Origin: Bacteroides caccae
GTDB lineage: Bacteria; Bacteroidota; Bacteroidia; Bacteroidales; Bacteroidaceae
Length of the DNA: 64,000 nt
Reading direction: 5' to 3'
Assembly: GCF_002222615.2 (NCBI RefSeq)
Contig: NZ_CP022412.2
Coordinates: 3,038,001 to 3,102,000, forward strand
The notes below the pieces were generated by a model. The model was not told where the DNA came from. It worked only from the letters and a program-made list of their open reading frames with translations, and ran no database searches. This document shows positions 42,047 through 51,453 of this stretch, one piece after another. The position numbers were made by a program, and so were the translations under genes. Position 1 is the first letter of the stretch, and each line of letters begins with the position of its first letter.

Positions 42047-42715
42047 CTATTGGATAAGCCGGACAAGCTCTTCTTTTTGAAGGATAGTGATCTGTTTCCG
42101 GTCGGCAGTGAGTAATCCGTCTTCCTGCATGTGTGCCAATTCGCGTGCCAACGAAGGACGGGATACTCCGAAATAATCACTTAATTCCTGTTGCGATCGG
42201 TCGAGGGTGATATGTAACTGTTGTTGCTGCTTATATAGGCGAAGTAAATAAGAAGCAATCTTCTGCCTGATAGTCTTGAAAGACATGAAAAAGAGCTTGT
42301 CGGATAAAGTCCGTGCGTAGTTGGCAGAAAGGTTCATATAATTTTCGAGAAACTGCTCGTTCTTGCGGAACAATTCCAGAACACTTGTTTTAGGAATTTC
42401 TATAACCTCTGTCGGTTCGTTGGCTGTCACCTCCACCGGATAACGATTTTCTTCGCCAAACAGAAAAAGCGGGGCAATCGCTCTGGGGGCGGCAATATCT
42501 TCTACCTTTATTAATCTTCCGGAATAGTCTATCATTTCTCCGCGAACACTGCCTTTGGTCAGAATGACGAGGCGGTTGCATACATCCCCCTGCCGTGCCA
42601 GAATTTCCCCTTTCTTATAAGAACGGGTGTGGAAACTTATTTCTTCCAGATTGGCGGATAGTTTTTCCGGAGTTATTCCCCGGAATAACGGATTATTGAT
42701 AAGTACGGGTATCAT
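42047..42715 (-). CDS. Crp/Fnr-family transcription regulator, probable regulator of hcp (HcpR-like)
   Basis: 222 residues. Residues about 15-120 are a cyclic-nucleotide-binding-fold sensor domain (YKKGEILARQGDVCNRLVILTKGSVRGEM), followed by the dimer helix and a C-terminal HTH_Crp domain (RSQQELSDYFGVSRPSLARELAHMQEDG). Only one cysteine is present, so no FNR-like Fe-S cluster can be bound; heme or another ligand is more likely, as for HcpR proteins. It lies 119 bp before hcp on the same strand, with a palindromic site between them. Regulation of hcp is inferred from that layout. Confidence 0.85.
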   Translation of the reverse strand: MIPVLINNPLFRGITPEKLSANLEEISFHTRSYKKGEILARQGDVCNRLVILTKGSVRGEMIDYSGRLIKVEDIAAPRAIAPLFLFGEENRYPVEVTANEPTEVIEIPKTSVLELFRKNEQFLENYMNLSANYARTLSDKLFFMSFKTIRQKIASYLLRLYKQQQQLHITLDRSQQELSDYFGVSRPSLARELAHMQEDGLLTADRKQITILQKEELVRLIQ

Positions 42716-42726
42716 AGGCTACTCTG

Positions 42727-44043
42727 TTATTTGAATTTTAATATGAACTTAGTCTCTTTATCATCCGGAATCAATGTTAGGCTACCACCCGAAAGCCTCA
42801 TAATCTGGCGGGAGATGCTTAGTCCGATTCCGCTTCCTCTTTCTTTGGTCGTAAAGAAAGGGATGAATATATGTTCCGCAAATTCAGGAGGGATAGCAGG
42901 GCCATTGTTTTTTATCTCAATCAGTACTTCTTCCGCGTCGTTGCAATGAGCCTGTATCGCAATGCGTCCGCCGGGCTGATTGCCGATTGCCTGCACTGCG
43001 TTTTTCAGAAGATTGATAACGACTTGTGAAATGAGATTCTCGTCTGCATGGAGGATCAGGTCGGCGGGAATAACCTCTGTATGGAAAGTAATATGATTAC
43101 ACGGATTCTGGTGCCGGGTCAGTTCGACCATTCGTTCGATGAATGCTTTCAAATAAAACAAAGAAGGCTCCGGAGTCGGGATACGTGTGAATTTTCGGTA
43201 AGATTCGACAAAAGAAAGCAAGCCTTTGCCGGTGGTACTGATAGTCTGCAAGCCATGGCTGATTTCTTCGTCTTTATCTTTCACCATGGACAAAAGTGTA
43301 TCACTTAACGAGGTGATAGGAGTGACGGAGTTCATAATTTCATGGGTGAGTACACGAGTTAACCGAATCCATGAATCGATCTCTTTTTCATCCAGTTCGA
43401 TGTTGATATCATTCAGAGCCAGGATACGCAAATGCTCTTTATGAACATTAATTTCCGAAACACGTATGGATAGATTGACTGTTCCCCGTTCGTTATGAAA
43501 CATGACTTGTAGTTTATCCCCCGGGCGGCAGTTTTCCATTTTTTCCATGAGTGTAGCGTCTACTTTACTTAACTGGCGGATATGTGTGAATATGTTGAGT
43601 CCCAGAAGCCGGAGTGCTTCTTTATTCTTCTGATATACAGCTCCATTGTCATTGAGCACTAATAATCCCGTACTCACGAAGTCGAGTATCAATTCGTAAT
43701 ACTTCTCTTGTTGGGCTGTTTCTGCTTTTACATTGTATAAAATGTGTCCCACCCGGTTGAGTGCCTGATTGATCTGCCTGCTTTCCGGAGTACCGTATTC
43801 CTCAGGGAAGTGAAAGGAATTATCATTATTTTCCAATGCATCAATCATAAAAAGTACCTGTTTGACGTGGGTACGGTAAAGTCGGATTTGCCATAATATG
43901 CATAGGATTAAAAGGCAAATACAGACTCCAAACCATGTATAAGATTGAAGGATACCGAAACGGGCGGTGACTGTACAAACGAGTACTGTCAATACGACTC
44001 TGAACCAGTACTGCCGTGTTATATATTGAAGATACCGGTTCAT
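42727..44043 (-). CDS. Membrane sensor histidine kinase (NtrB/NtrY-like)
   Basis: 438 residues. Two N-terminal membrane segments with almost no periplasmic loop (residues about 12-50: WFRVVLTVLVCTVTARFG and WFGVCICLLILCILW) are followed by a PAS-like region (ILDFVSTGLLVLNDNGAVYQ). The H-box is LTHEIMNSVTPITSLSDTL, the N-box ISQVVINLLKNAVQAIG, and the G-boxes include ERGSGIGLSISRQIMRLSGG. It phosphorylates the NtrC-type regulator encoded 4 bp overlapping upstream (ATGA). The short sensor part suggests it senses a cytoplasmic or membrane signal. Confidence 0.9.
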   Translation of the reverse strand: MNRYLQYITRQYWFRVVLTVLVCTVTARFGILQSYTWFGVCICLLILCILWQIRLYRTHVKQVLFMIDALENNDNSFHFPEEYGTPESRQINQALNRVGHILYNVKAETAQQEKYYELILDFVSTGLLVLNDNGAVYQKNKEALRLLGLNIFTHIRQLSKVDATLMEKMENCRPGDKLQVMFHNERGTVNLSIRVSEINVHKEHLRILALNDINIELDEKEIDSWIRLTRVLTHEIMNSVTPITSLSDTLLSMVKDKDEEISHGLQTISTTGKGLLSFVESYRKFTRIPTPEPSLFYLKAFIERMVELTRHQNPCNHITFHTEVIPADLILHADENLISQVVINLLKNAVQAIGNQPGGRIAIQAHCNDAEEVLIEIKNNGPAIPPEFAEHIFIPFFTTKERGSGIGLSISRQIMRLSGGSLTLIPDDKETKFILKFK

Positions 44044-45383
44044 AATCCGAATTTTTTCATCTTGTTATAAAGTGTCTGCCGGGTAATTCCTAACTGGGTG
44101 GCTACTGCCGACAAATTTCCGGCACAAGCCTCCAATGCTTTCCGTATCATTTGTTTCTCCATATCTTCTAAAGTGGAAATGTTTCTTTCCGGAGATTCTA
44201 TTTTCCGGGAAGATAATTGAAGGATCTCAGCAGGAATCAGCGGCTCATCGTTAATGATGACAACTTTCTCAATAACGTGCTCCAGCTCACGGATATTTCC
44301 GTACCAAGGATGTATTGACAGTTTTTCTTTTGCCGCAGAACTGAATTTCATCGGCTCTTTGTCGTATTGCTTGCAGAAGCGGATCATGAACCTTTCGGCA
44401 AGAGGAATAATATCTTCTTTCCGTTCCCGGAGTGAAGGTATCTCTATATGGATTGTATTGATACGATAGAGCAAATCTTCCCGGAATTCTCCGTTATCTA
44501 CCATTTCTTGCAAATTACGGTTGGTGGCACAAATCAGGCGGATGTCGATCGGCATCGGGCTATTGCTTCCCACTCGCACGATGCTTCTTCGTTGAATGGC
44601 AGTCAGCAGTTTGGCTTGCAGATGATAGGGCAAGTTTCCTATCTCGTCAAGGAATAACGTACTTTTATCTGCGGCTTCGAACTTACCTGTCCGGTCGGTA
44701 TGCGCATCTGTGAAAGACCCTTTCACATGGCCGAAAAGTTCACTTTCGAATAGTGACTCAGTGATAGCTCCCATATCTACGGCAATCATTTCCTTTTGTC
44801 GTCGATTGGAAAGCGCATGGATTTCTCGTGCCAGAATTTCTTTCCCTGTTCCGTTTTCACCTGTAATCAGGATGTTGGCATCTGTAACGGCAACCTTTTC
44901 AATCAACATTCGGAGTTGTTGCATGGCTTTACTTTCTCCCCAATATATCGGCTGGACACCGGCGGATTCCTTTCTTGCTCCTCCTTTTTTTTCGTTTCTC
45001 ACAGACTGTGCGGCGGTTTGTAAAGTCTCTACCAGTTTTTGGTTGTTCCAGGGTTTCACGATGAAATCCGTCGCTCCTTCCTTGATTCCCCGGATAGCGA
45101 GTTCAATGTCGGCGTATGCAGTAAAGAGTACGATGGGAAGTTCCGGACGTACTTTCTTTATCTCGTGCAACCAGAACAAACCTTCATTACCGGTATTGAT
45201 TCCCGAAGTGAAGTTCATATCCAACAATATCACTTCCGGCATTTCTTCCTGCATCACAGTGATGAGGGTGACAGGTGAAGAAAGTGTGACGACCTTTGAA
45301 AAATAACTTTTCAGCAAGATCTCTACGGCAGTCAGTACTCCTTTGTTGTCGTCTACAATGATGATTGTTCCCGATTTACTCAT
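44040..45383 (-). CDS. Sigma-54-dependent response regulator (NtrC family)
   Basis: 447 residues with three domains. Receiver, residues 1-125: acidic pair near Asp11/12, phospho-acceptor Asp55 in VILLDMNF, Lys in VKPWN. AAA+ sigma-54 interaction domain, about 150-375: Walker A ITGENGTGKEILAREI; the sigma-54 contact loop reads GSFTDA where the consensus is GAFTGA; Walker B TLFLDEIGNL. Fis-type HTH at the end: GNLSAVATQLGITRQTLYNKMKKFG. It activates RNA polymerase with sigma-54 from distant sites. The kinase gene overlaps it. A likely target is the ABC operon at 48446, which has a double palindrome and a -24/-12-like promoter. Confidence 0.92.
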   Translation of the reverse strand: MSKSGTIIIVDDNKGVLTAVEILLKSYFSKVVTLSSPVTLITVMQEEMPEVILLDMNFTSGINTGNEGLFWLHEIKKVRPELPIVLFTAYADIELAIRGIKEGATDFIVKPWNNQKLVETLQTAAQSVRNEKKGGARKESAGVQPIYWGESKAMQQLRMLIEKVAVTDANILITGENGTGKEILAREIHALSNRRQKEMIAVDMGAITESLFESELFGHVKGSFTDAHTDRTGKFEAADKSTLFLDEIGNLPYHLQAKLLTAIQRRSIVRVGSNSPMPIDIRLICATNRNLQEMVDNGEFREDLLYRINTIHIEIPSLRERKEDIIPLAERFMIRFCKQYDKEPMKFSSAAKEKLSIHPWYGNIRELEHVIEKVVIINDEPLIPAEILQLSSRKIESPERNISTLEDMEKQMIRKALEACAGNLSAVATQLGITRQTLYNKMKKFGL

Positions 45384-45630
45384 ATTCGATTAAGTTTATC
45401 AGGTACAAACTTACGAAAAAATCTCTGGAAAAGCCGAATGAGAAGGGACAAATAGTAATTCCTTTTTATACCCATGAAGGAAGTGGCCTGTCCGACACAG
45501 AAAATCATCTGAAAGAAGCATGTAGCGGAGCTACTATATTGAAAGGATTGGCAATACGGGGAACAATAGCACAAAAATCATAGGAACAGGCCAGAAAAAC
45601 TGTGTTGTCATGGTTAAATAAATATTTGAC

Positions 45631-46410
45631 CTAAATTATCCCAAAATGAGCTAGGGCATTATAAATGCCGTCCTCGTCCACATCGTCTGTAACATAGTCG
45701 GCATAGTTCTTGATCAAATCCGATGCGCCGCCCATCGCAATACCGGTTCCTGCCGCACGGAGCATGGGTATATCGTTGCCACCGTCTCCGAATGCCATGC
45801 TTTCATCCAAAGAAAAACCTAAATAATCTGCCATATCAGCCATTCCTGAAGCCTTGTTCGTATCGGCAACATTCACATCTGCGAAATACGGATTCCAACG
45901 CGAAACAGTCAAGTTGGGAAGTTGCGTCATAATTTCCTTCTCTACATCTTCACCACAATAAATGCAAAGTTGGCGACACTTACACGCATTAAATTCCTTG
46001 TCTATGTCCACAACCAGAGGAATCGGATGATTGGTAAGTTCGGAAAGTGCTATAACGGTATCATTTACATAATTGACAAGTATTCCTTTATCTACTTCCA
46101 ATGCCAAAGGGAAACTATATTTTTCTGCAAGATTACGGACTATTCTGAAATCTTCATGACTGATTTGGCGGGAAGTGATTTCAGTGCCGTCACGGAGCAG
46201 GCAATGGGAACCGTTCAGTGAGACGACCGCATCATACGGGATGGCGTCCAGTTCGCCAAGGTCTGTCGCCACTCTGCCTGTTGCTATAATAATCTTAATG
46301 CCATTGTTATGTACCTGATTTAGGGCATCAATCGTTGTTTGTGGTATTTTATGTGTTTTGAAACTGATTAGAGTTCCGTCCACATCAAGAAAAATCGCTT
46401 TAGTCTTCAT
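45631..46410 (-). CDS. Cof-type HAD-IIB phosphatase
   Basis: 259 residues. HAD motif I is IFLDVDGTLISF, motif II is IIATGRVA, motif III Lys in the NKASGMADMADYL region, and motif IV is AFGDGGNDIPMLRAAGTGIAMG. The C2B cap between motifs II and III places it with Cof/YidA sugar-phosphate phosphatases. Substrate unknown. It is separated from the response regulator gene by 247 bp in which I see no gene. Confidence 0.88.
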   Translation of the reverse strand: MKTKAIFLDVDGTLISFKTHKIPQTTIDALNQVHNNGIKIIIATGRVATDLGELDAIPYDAVVSLNGSHCLLRDGTEITSRQISHEDFRIVRNLAEKYSFPLALEVDKGILVNYVNDTVIALSELTNHPIPLVVDIDKEFNACKCRQLCIYCGEDVEKEIMTQLPNLTVSRWNPYFADVNVADTNKASGMADMADYLGFSLDESMAFGDGGNDIPMLRAAGTGIAMGGASDLIKNYADYVTDDVDEDGIYNALAHFGII

Positions 46411-46501
46411 TTTACGTCCTTTCTTTTTTTATTGTGATACTACAGATTTGGCAGTCAAGAATCAAAATGGTTTGACTGCGTTACCTCGATTTTAGCCTTT
46501 C

Positions 46502-46534
46502 TTTCAAACCTCCTTTGTTTTAGGAGGTTTGAAA
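46502..46534. terminator. Perfect 12-bp inverted repeat
   Basis: TTTCAAACCTCC at 46502-46513 and GGAGGTTTGAAA at 46523-46534 with a 9-base loop. It lies just after the stop of the minus-strand beta-barrel gene, so it is probably its terminator. Confidence 0.65.
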
Positions 46535-46560
46535 AATTTTCCAAATTTACGAAAAATATT

Positions 46561-47370
46561 TTATAGCCATTGGAACTTTAATCCGAAAGATAAGCTCAAA
46601 TAATCACGGGGGCGGAGATAACTATTTTGTACGGCACTAACCAGATAAAGGTCACAAGTACTTATTTCATAGAAAAAAGTAACCGACTTAGCTAAAAATC
46701 TGCGTTGCGGGTCAATGTCATAAGTCAGTCGTTGTCCCATATAAATATGAATACGTACTTTGCTCGAAAATCCATAATACCCTTTAGGATAACGGTCCGG
46801 TTCGTTTACCCAGAACTGATCTCCGAAGACTGTGTTCAGGTAGAGTCCGCAGGCAAGAGGTTCCGTCGAGAATCCTTTTCCTATATTAATACTCCAGGGC
46901 ATATAGTTCTGTTTCAGTGTCATTGTCACTTTTGTCTTTTTCGACGAATATTTCGGGATGAATCCGAGCAATATATCTGTTTCCCATTGATTCCGTTTTC
47001 CGTAATCCCACCCTGTACCGAAGGAGAGCAATCCCATGTTTCCGGCATATTGGATTTTAGCATGAGTCGGGATAATCCGTTCCCAGTTTTTGCGGAAGCG
47101 ATGTACCCGATTGTCATAACCGGTTCTCTTTACAGCTTTGGGTATAACGGGTAGCACAGTGTCTGCCTTGATGATAGTAAACAAAGAGTCTCCTGTATGA
47201 AAGGCGATAATTGAGTCAGCTTTTACTGCAAAATATAATGAATCGCGCTTATATGTATTGATAACTGTATCTGTTTTACAAGTAGCTGAACTTGGACAGG
47301 TAAAGAATAACAGGATAATTATCAGTCCTGCCCGTCCGATGTATTTAATATTTAACCAGTTCATATTCAT
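46561..47370 (-). CDS. Predicted outer-membrane beta-barrel protein of unknown function
   Basis: 269 residues with signal peptide (AGLIIILLFFTCPSSATC). After a Ser/Asp-rich spacer with repeated 'FAVKADSII' and 'FTIIKADTV' units comes a region of alternating hydrophobic residues: IQYAGNMGLLSFGTGWDYG, WETDILLGFIPKY, YMPWSINIGKGFST, VTFFYEISTCDLYLVS. It ends YLSLSFGLKFQWL, an aromatic C-terminus typical of outer-membrane barrels. Two possible starts (47370, 47364) both overlap the end of the metallophosphoesterase gene, so the two are probably coupled. Confidence 0.7.
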   Translation of the reverse strand: MNMNWLNIKYIGRAGLIIILLFFTCPSSATCKTDTVINTYKRDSLYFAVKADSIIAFHTGDSLFTIIKADTVLPVIPKAVKRTGYDNRVHRFRKNWERIIPTHAKIQYAGNMGLLSFGTGWDYGKRNQWETDILLGFIPKYSSKKTKVTMTLKQNYMPWSINIGKGFSTEPLACGLYLNTVFGDQFWVNEPDRYPKGYYGFSSKVRIHIYMGQRLTYDIDPQRRFLAKSVTFFYEISTCDLYLVSAVQNSYLRPRDYLSLSFGLKFQWL

Positions 47371-48148
47371 ATTTCTCCGAGGTTATGGTAAATACCAGGT
47401 AAGTACGCTTGTCCATGCTGTCACTGGTAACATAGTGTATGCCGTCATCAAAAATCACATCATCCCGATAGTGATGAGTATGGGCGGCAGTGCAAAACTG
47501 AATTCCGGGATATTGTTTGACATAATGCTGGAACATTTTTACTACATTGTCATTGAATACGTCTGTATACGGTCGTGCATGCATACTTATGACTGTTTTG
47601 TTAAATTCATCTGTCCTGTTTGTCAGTTCATTTTCCATAAAGGTGAAATCCGGTACAGGTTCTGAGTAATCATATTCCAATGCATTCGTATTGAGACAAA
47701 CGAATTTCACATCACCGGCAATAAAGGAGAAGTTGGTAGGACCGAATATCGCTTTGTACGTTTCTGCCCCCGTACCCAGACAATCATGGTTTCCTATGAG
47801 GGTTACATAGGGAACACTCAATCCGTTCATAATATCCCGTTGCCAAAGAAATTCTTTAGTAACTCCGAAGTCACTCATATCTCCGCCATGAATAACGAAG
47901 TCGATATCATTTCTCTTATTGATTGCTTTTACGAAATCCTCCGTTTCATCGTACCACCGTTGTGAGTCGCCCATAGTGACAAAGCGGATTGTCTTTTTAC
48001 CTTTACAGTCAGCTTCTATTTGTTCAATGTTATGAGCGTTTACATCTGTCTCTCCACTGATACGCACATCATAGGGATGATAGTCGATCATACCACACCC
48101 GGTCAGAAGCAGACAGGACAGAAGAGTGAATAAATTCTTGTTTAACAT
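47345..48148 (-). CDS. Metallophosphoesterase lipoprotein
   Basis: 267 residues with lipoprotein signal (FTLLSCLLLTGCGM; lipobox LTGC). The calcineurin-like motifs are in order: VTMGDSQRWYDE (D-x-H variant with Ser-Gln), VIHGGDMSDFG (GD), LIGNHDCLG (GNHD), VISMHARPYTD (H) and TAAHTHHYRDD (H-x-H). It hydrolyses a phosphoester outside the cytoplasm. It overlaps the beta-barrel gene that follows it by 26 bp. The substrate is unknown. Confidence 0.85.
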   Translation of the reverse strand: MLNKNLFTLLSCLLLTGCGMIDYHPYDVRISGETDVNAHNIEQIEADCKGKKTIRFVTMGDSQRWYDETEDFVKAINKRNDIDFVIHGGDMSDFGVTKEFLWQRDIMNGLSVPYVTLIGNHDCLGTGAETYKAIFGPTNFSFIAGDVKFVCLNTNALEYDYSEPVPDFTFMENELTNRTDEFNKTVISMHARPYTDVFNDNVVKMFQHYVKQYPGIQFCTAAHTHHYRDDVIFDDGIHYVTSDSMDKRTYLVFTITSEKYEYELVKY

Positions 48149-48302
48149 AAATAAAACATTTAGTTATTGAAAACTTGATGCGAAGATAGAGTTTTCAAAT
48201 GAGATAACGATGATTACTTATGATAAATAGGAAAAAAAGAACAATAAAGAGGCGGAAATATCTACTTTCGATTCTTTATGAGAAAGAACTGAACTATTGA
48301 TC

Positions 48303-48344
48303 TTTGTCTAATAATTAGACATCACTGTCTAATTATTAGACAAA
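48303..48344. promoter_or_regulatory. Double palindrome, candidate enhancer site of an NtrC-type activator
   Basis: Two 15-bp dyads, GTCTAATAATTAGAC (48306-48320) and GTCTAATTATTAGAC (48327-48341), have centres 21 bp apart, two helical turns. The whole 42-bp element is also an inverted repeat with 19-bp arms and a 4-bp centre (TCAC). It lies about 100 bp upstream of the predicted sigma-54 start point. Confidence 0.75.
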
Positions 48345-48397
48345 AACTATCTGATGTTGAATGGTATAACTGGTTGATAATGAGTGAAAAGATGACT

Positions 48398-48415
48398 TTG
48401 GCATACTTTCTGTTT
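48398..48415 (+). promoter_or_regulatory. Sigma-54-like promoter of the ABC operon
   Basis: TTGGCATACTTTCTGTTT: GG at 48400-48401 (-24) and G at 48412 have the correct 12-bp spacing, but the -12 dinucleotide is GT instead of GC. The predicted start point near 48425 is about 21 bp before the ATG. Confidence 0.5.
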
Positions 48416-48445
48416 TTCAAATTGAAGATATAACAAAATAAATTA

Positions 48446-50728
48446 ATGATGAGACACTTTTATTATACGATTCAAACGTTGCTCCATGAACGAGGCGTGA
48501 ATATTATCAAGATTATCTCAATGACATTGGGGATATTTGTTGGTATCTTATTGTTTTCCTGTGTTGCTTTCCAGTTGAGTTACTATAATTTTTGTCCTCA
48601 GTCGGAGCAGTTATATGTCACATATATGGATGGACCTTTTACTTATAGTCCTTTTTCAGCGGCTATGCGTGAGAACTTCCCGAAAGAAGTGGAGGATGCC
48701 ACCATATTGAGGGACATGGGAACAAATGTTTTTTATAATGGAAATGTTCGCCTAACGGAGTCTACGATATATGCTGACGAGCATTTGTTTTCCACATTGG
48801 GTTTAAAACTGTTAATCGGTAAGGCAGAAGAACTAACCCGTCCTGATGTTTTATTCATATCCCGTTCGTTGGCGGAAAAAATAAGAGAAGGGAACAGTTT
48901 GGAAAGTGTTATAGGCAAGACTTTATCCGTTGACCGCAAAGAGCCGATGAGCATACGTGGTGTCTTTGAAGATATGGGTGAAAACGCAGATATACATTTT
49001 GATGTAGTGGTACCGATGAGCAAGTTGTGGAATCTGGCTCGTGGGGGCTGGGGATATGATATCAGTTATATGTCGATTATTCGTTTTCGCGATCCTGCTA
49101 AAGATATAAAGGCGGTGGAAGCACGAATACCTGATATGCTTAAGAAATACATGGCTGACTCCTCGAATAAAAAGAAATCTCATCGTTTTTCTTTCCGTCC
49201 TTTATTAGAATATCATACGGCAGATCCGACAGTACGGCTTATGATATTAATGATGTCCGTGCTGGGGATTGCAATCTTGTTGATTGCAGCTTTTGATTAT
49301 GTGCTCATTGCCGTTTCATCTTTAGCCAGGAGGGCAAAGTCTATCGGAGTACACAAATGTTGTGGTGCAACAGATAACAGTATTTTTAGAATGTTTCTGA
49401 CAGAGACAGCTCTTGTTCTTTTCATTTCAGTATTGCTGACGATGTTGCTCATTTTTCAGTTTCGGGAGTTTGTGGAAGAAATTGCCGGTATACGTTTAAG
49501 TTCACTTTTTACGTGGCAGACACTTTGGGTACCGTTGACCGTACTTTTGGTTGTTTTTATCTTGGCGGGCGCCATACCGGCAAGCATATTCGCATCAATT
49601 CCTGTAACGCAAGTTTTTCGACGTTATGCAGAACGTAAGACATCTTGGAAACGTCCGTTGTTGTTTATCCAATTTGCCGGTATGACTTTTATTTTAGGTT
49701 TTCTTATGGTTGTATTCTGCCAATATCACATGGCGATGAACAAAGATTTGGGATATAATCCCGAACGCGTGGTAATGGGTTGGAAGAAGCTGGGCAGTAA
49801 CCGGCAAAATGCCAAGAGTTTTTTTATGAATTTGCCTATGGTTGAGGAACATGGGGTAGGTCAGCAGGCCATCTGGAGAAGTTGGTCGGGAGAGGTGTTC
49901 AATGTGGGGGAAGGACGGACTATCAAAGGCCGGTTTGAGTGGATCGGAGATGATTTTGTACCTATGATGAAAATACAGATATTACATGGCAAAAATGTAA
50001 CATCTCCAAAAGAGGCCTTAGTGAATGAAGAGTTTGTACGTCGGGCCGGATGGACGGATGAGCCGATAGGGAAACAGTTGTCTATATGGGGAAAGGAAGT
50101 TACAATCGTTGGCGTAATGAAGAATTTCTCTGTTCAAAGTGTATATCATCCTCAGTATCCGGTATTACTGTTGGGAAGCGGTAGTGATTCTAACCCGGGA
50201 CTTCATTACGTACGATTGAAAGAGCCTTTTGATGAGAACCTGAAGAAACTGAATGCATTAATGGCAGAAACTTTTCCAACAGAAGACGTTGTCTTTTATT
50301 CGCTGACTCAAAAGCTGGATGAGCAATATACGGATATTACACGTTTTCGGAATGCAGTACTTTTGGCGTCAATCTCTATTTTCTTTATAGCCTTAATGGG
50401 ATTGTTGGGATATGTCGGTGACGAGATTCGTTTTTGCAGGAAAGAGATTGCTATCCGAAAAGTGAATGGTGCGGATACTTGTGGCATATTGAAATTGTTT
50501 TCCGCAAACGTATTGTGGACAGCCCTTCCGGCGGTGCTTATCGGTGCAGGACTGGCCTATTGGATAGGTATGAAATGGTTGGAACAATTTAGTGAATCCG
50601 TCAATCTGAGTATTTGGTTATTTGCCGGAGTCATAGCGTTTGTATTAGTTGTGATACTAGTTTGTGTAATACTTAAAGCATGGGAAGTTGCTAATGAGAA
50701 TCCGGTGAACAGCATAGCGAATGAATAA
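48446..50728 (+). CDS. ABC transporter permease, MacB/FtsX type (1)
   Basis: 760 residues with the double-MacB-like layout: TM near the N-terminus (IKIISMTLGIFVGILLFSCVAF), a periplasmic domain (MacB_PCD) about 45-240, three TMs about 265-400, a further TM and second periplasmic domain, and final TMs. FtsX cores are VLGIAILLIAAFDYVLIAV and SISIFFIALMGLLGYVGDE, with the coupling motif RRAKSIGVHKCCGA and RKEIAIRKVNGA. Transporters of this group act as mechanotransmitters for lipoproteins or exported peptides rather than importers. Forms one operon with the ATPase and the second permease. Confidence 0.88.
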   Translation: MMRHFYYTIQTLLHERGVNIIKIISMTLGIFVGILLFSCVAFQLSYYNFCPQSEQLYVTYMDGPFTYSPFSAAMRENFPKEVEDATILRDMGTNVFYNGNVRLTESTIYADEHLFSTLGLKLLIGKAEELTRPDVLFISRSLAEKIREGNSLESVIGKTLSVDRKEPMSIRGVFEDMGENADIHFDVVVPMSKLWNLARGGWGYDISYMSIIRFRDPAKDIKAVEARIPDMLKKYMADSSNKKKSHRFSFRPLLEYHTADPTVRLMILMMSVLGIAILLIAAFDYVLIAVSSLARRAKSIGVHKCCGATDNSIFRMFLTETALVLFISVLLTMLLIFQFREFVEEIAGIRLSSLFTWQTLWVPLTVLLVVFILAGAIPASIFASIPVTQVFRRYAERKTSWKRPLLFIQFAGMTFILGFLMVVFCQYHMAMNKDLGYNPERVVMGWKKLGSNRQNAKSFFMNLPMVEEHGVGQQAIWRSWSGEVFNVGEGRTIKGRFEWIGDDFVPMMKIQILHGKNVTSPKEALVNEEFVRRAGWTDEPIGKQLSIWGKEVTIVGVMKNFSVQSVYHPQYPVLLLGSGSDSNPGLHYVRLKEPFDENLKKLNALMAETFPTEDVVFYSLTQKLDEQYTDITRFRNAVLLASISIFFIALMGLLGYVGDEIRFCRKEIAIRKVNGADTCGILKLFSANVLWTALPAVLIGAGLAYWIGMKWLEQFSESVNLSIWLFAGVIAFVLVVILVCVILKAWEVANENPVNSIANE

Positions 50729-50764
50729 TTGAAATATAATGAATTTAAAATATAATTGAGAAAA

Positions 50765-51439
50765 ATGATACAAATCGAAAACATCAGTAAAGTATTCCGT
50801 ACTTCCGAAGTGGAGACGGTTGCATTGAATCATGTAAATCTAGAAGTAAAAGAAGGAGAGTTCGTAGCTATTATGGGACCCTCGGGCTGTGGTAAATCCA
50901 CTTTGTTGAATATCCTCGGACTTTTGGATAATCCTACCGAAGGCTCCTATCAGTTAATGGGGCAGGAAGTTGCCGGGCTGAAAGAGAAAGAACGTACTCA
51001 TATGCGTAAGGGTAAGTTAGGTTTTGTATTTCAGAGTTTCAATCTGATAGACGAATTGAATGTTTATGAAAACGTAGAACTTCCGCTTACTTATCTGGGA
51101 CTAAAATCTTCCGAACGTCGCCGAATGGTAGAAGATATTCTGAAACGGATGAACATCAGCCACCGTGCCAAACACTTCCCGCAACAACTCTCCGGCGGGC
51201 AGCAACAACGTGTGGCAATCGCCCGTGCGGTTGTCACCAATCCTAAACTAATTCTTGCCGATGAGCCTACGGGTAACCTTGATTCAAAGAATGGTGCCGA
51301 AGTAATGAACCTGCTGACAGAACTGAATAAGGAAGGAACTACAATTATTATGGTGACTCACTCACAGCATGATGCGAGTTTTGCTCATCGCACTGTACAT
51401 TTGTTCGATGGAAGTATTGTAGCGAGTGTAACAGCCTAA
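50765..51439 (+). CDS. ABC transporter ATP-binding protein (MacB/LolD type)
   Basis: 224 residues from the ATG at 50765 ([11 protein letters not shown]); a TTG at 50756 is not preferred. Walker [16 protein letters not shown]-loop [13 protein letters not shown], signature [14 protein letters not shown], Walker [15 protein letters not shown]-loop MVTHSQHD. It belongs to the LolD/MacB/FtsE group and should drive both flanking permeases. Confidence 0.93.
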   Translation: MIQIENISKVFRTSEVETVALNHVNLEVKEGEFVAIMGPSGCGKSTLLNILGLLDNPTEGSYQLMGQEVAGLKEKERTHMRKGKLGFVFQSFNLIDELNVYENVELPLTYLGLKSSERRRMVEDILKRMNISHRAKHFPQQLSGGQQQRVAIARAVVTNPKLILADEPTGNLDSKNGAEVMNLLTELNKEGTTIIMVTHSQHDASFAHRTVHLFDGSIVASVTA

Positions 51440-51453
51440 ATGAAAAATCGACA

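Noticed and set aside
45384..45630. Short open frames on both strands upstream of the response regulator
   Set aside because: No start context, no family resemblance and no conserved neighbours; the stretch is ordinary intergenic DNA, possibly with a TAAGTTTG box on the minus strand at 45406-45413.
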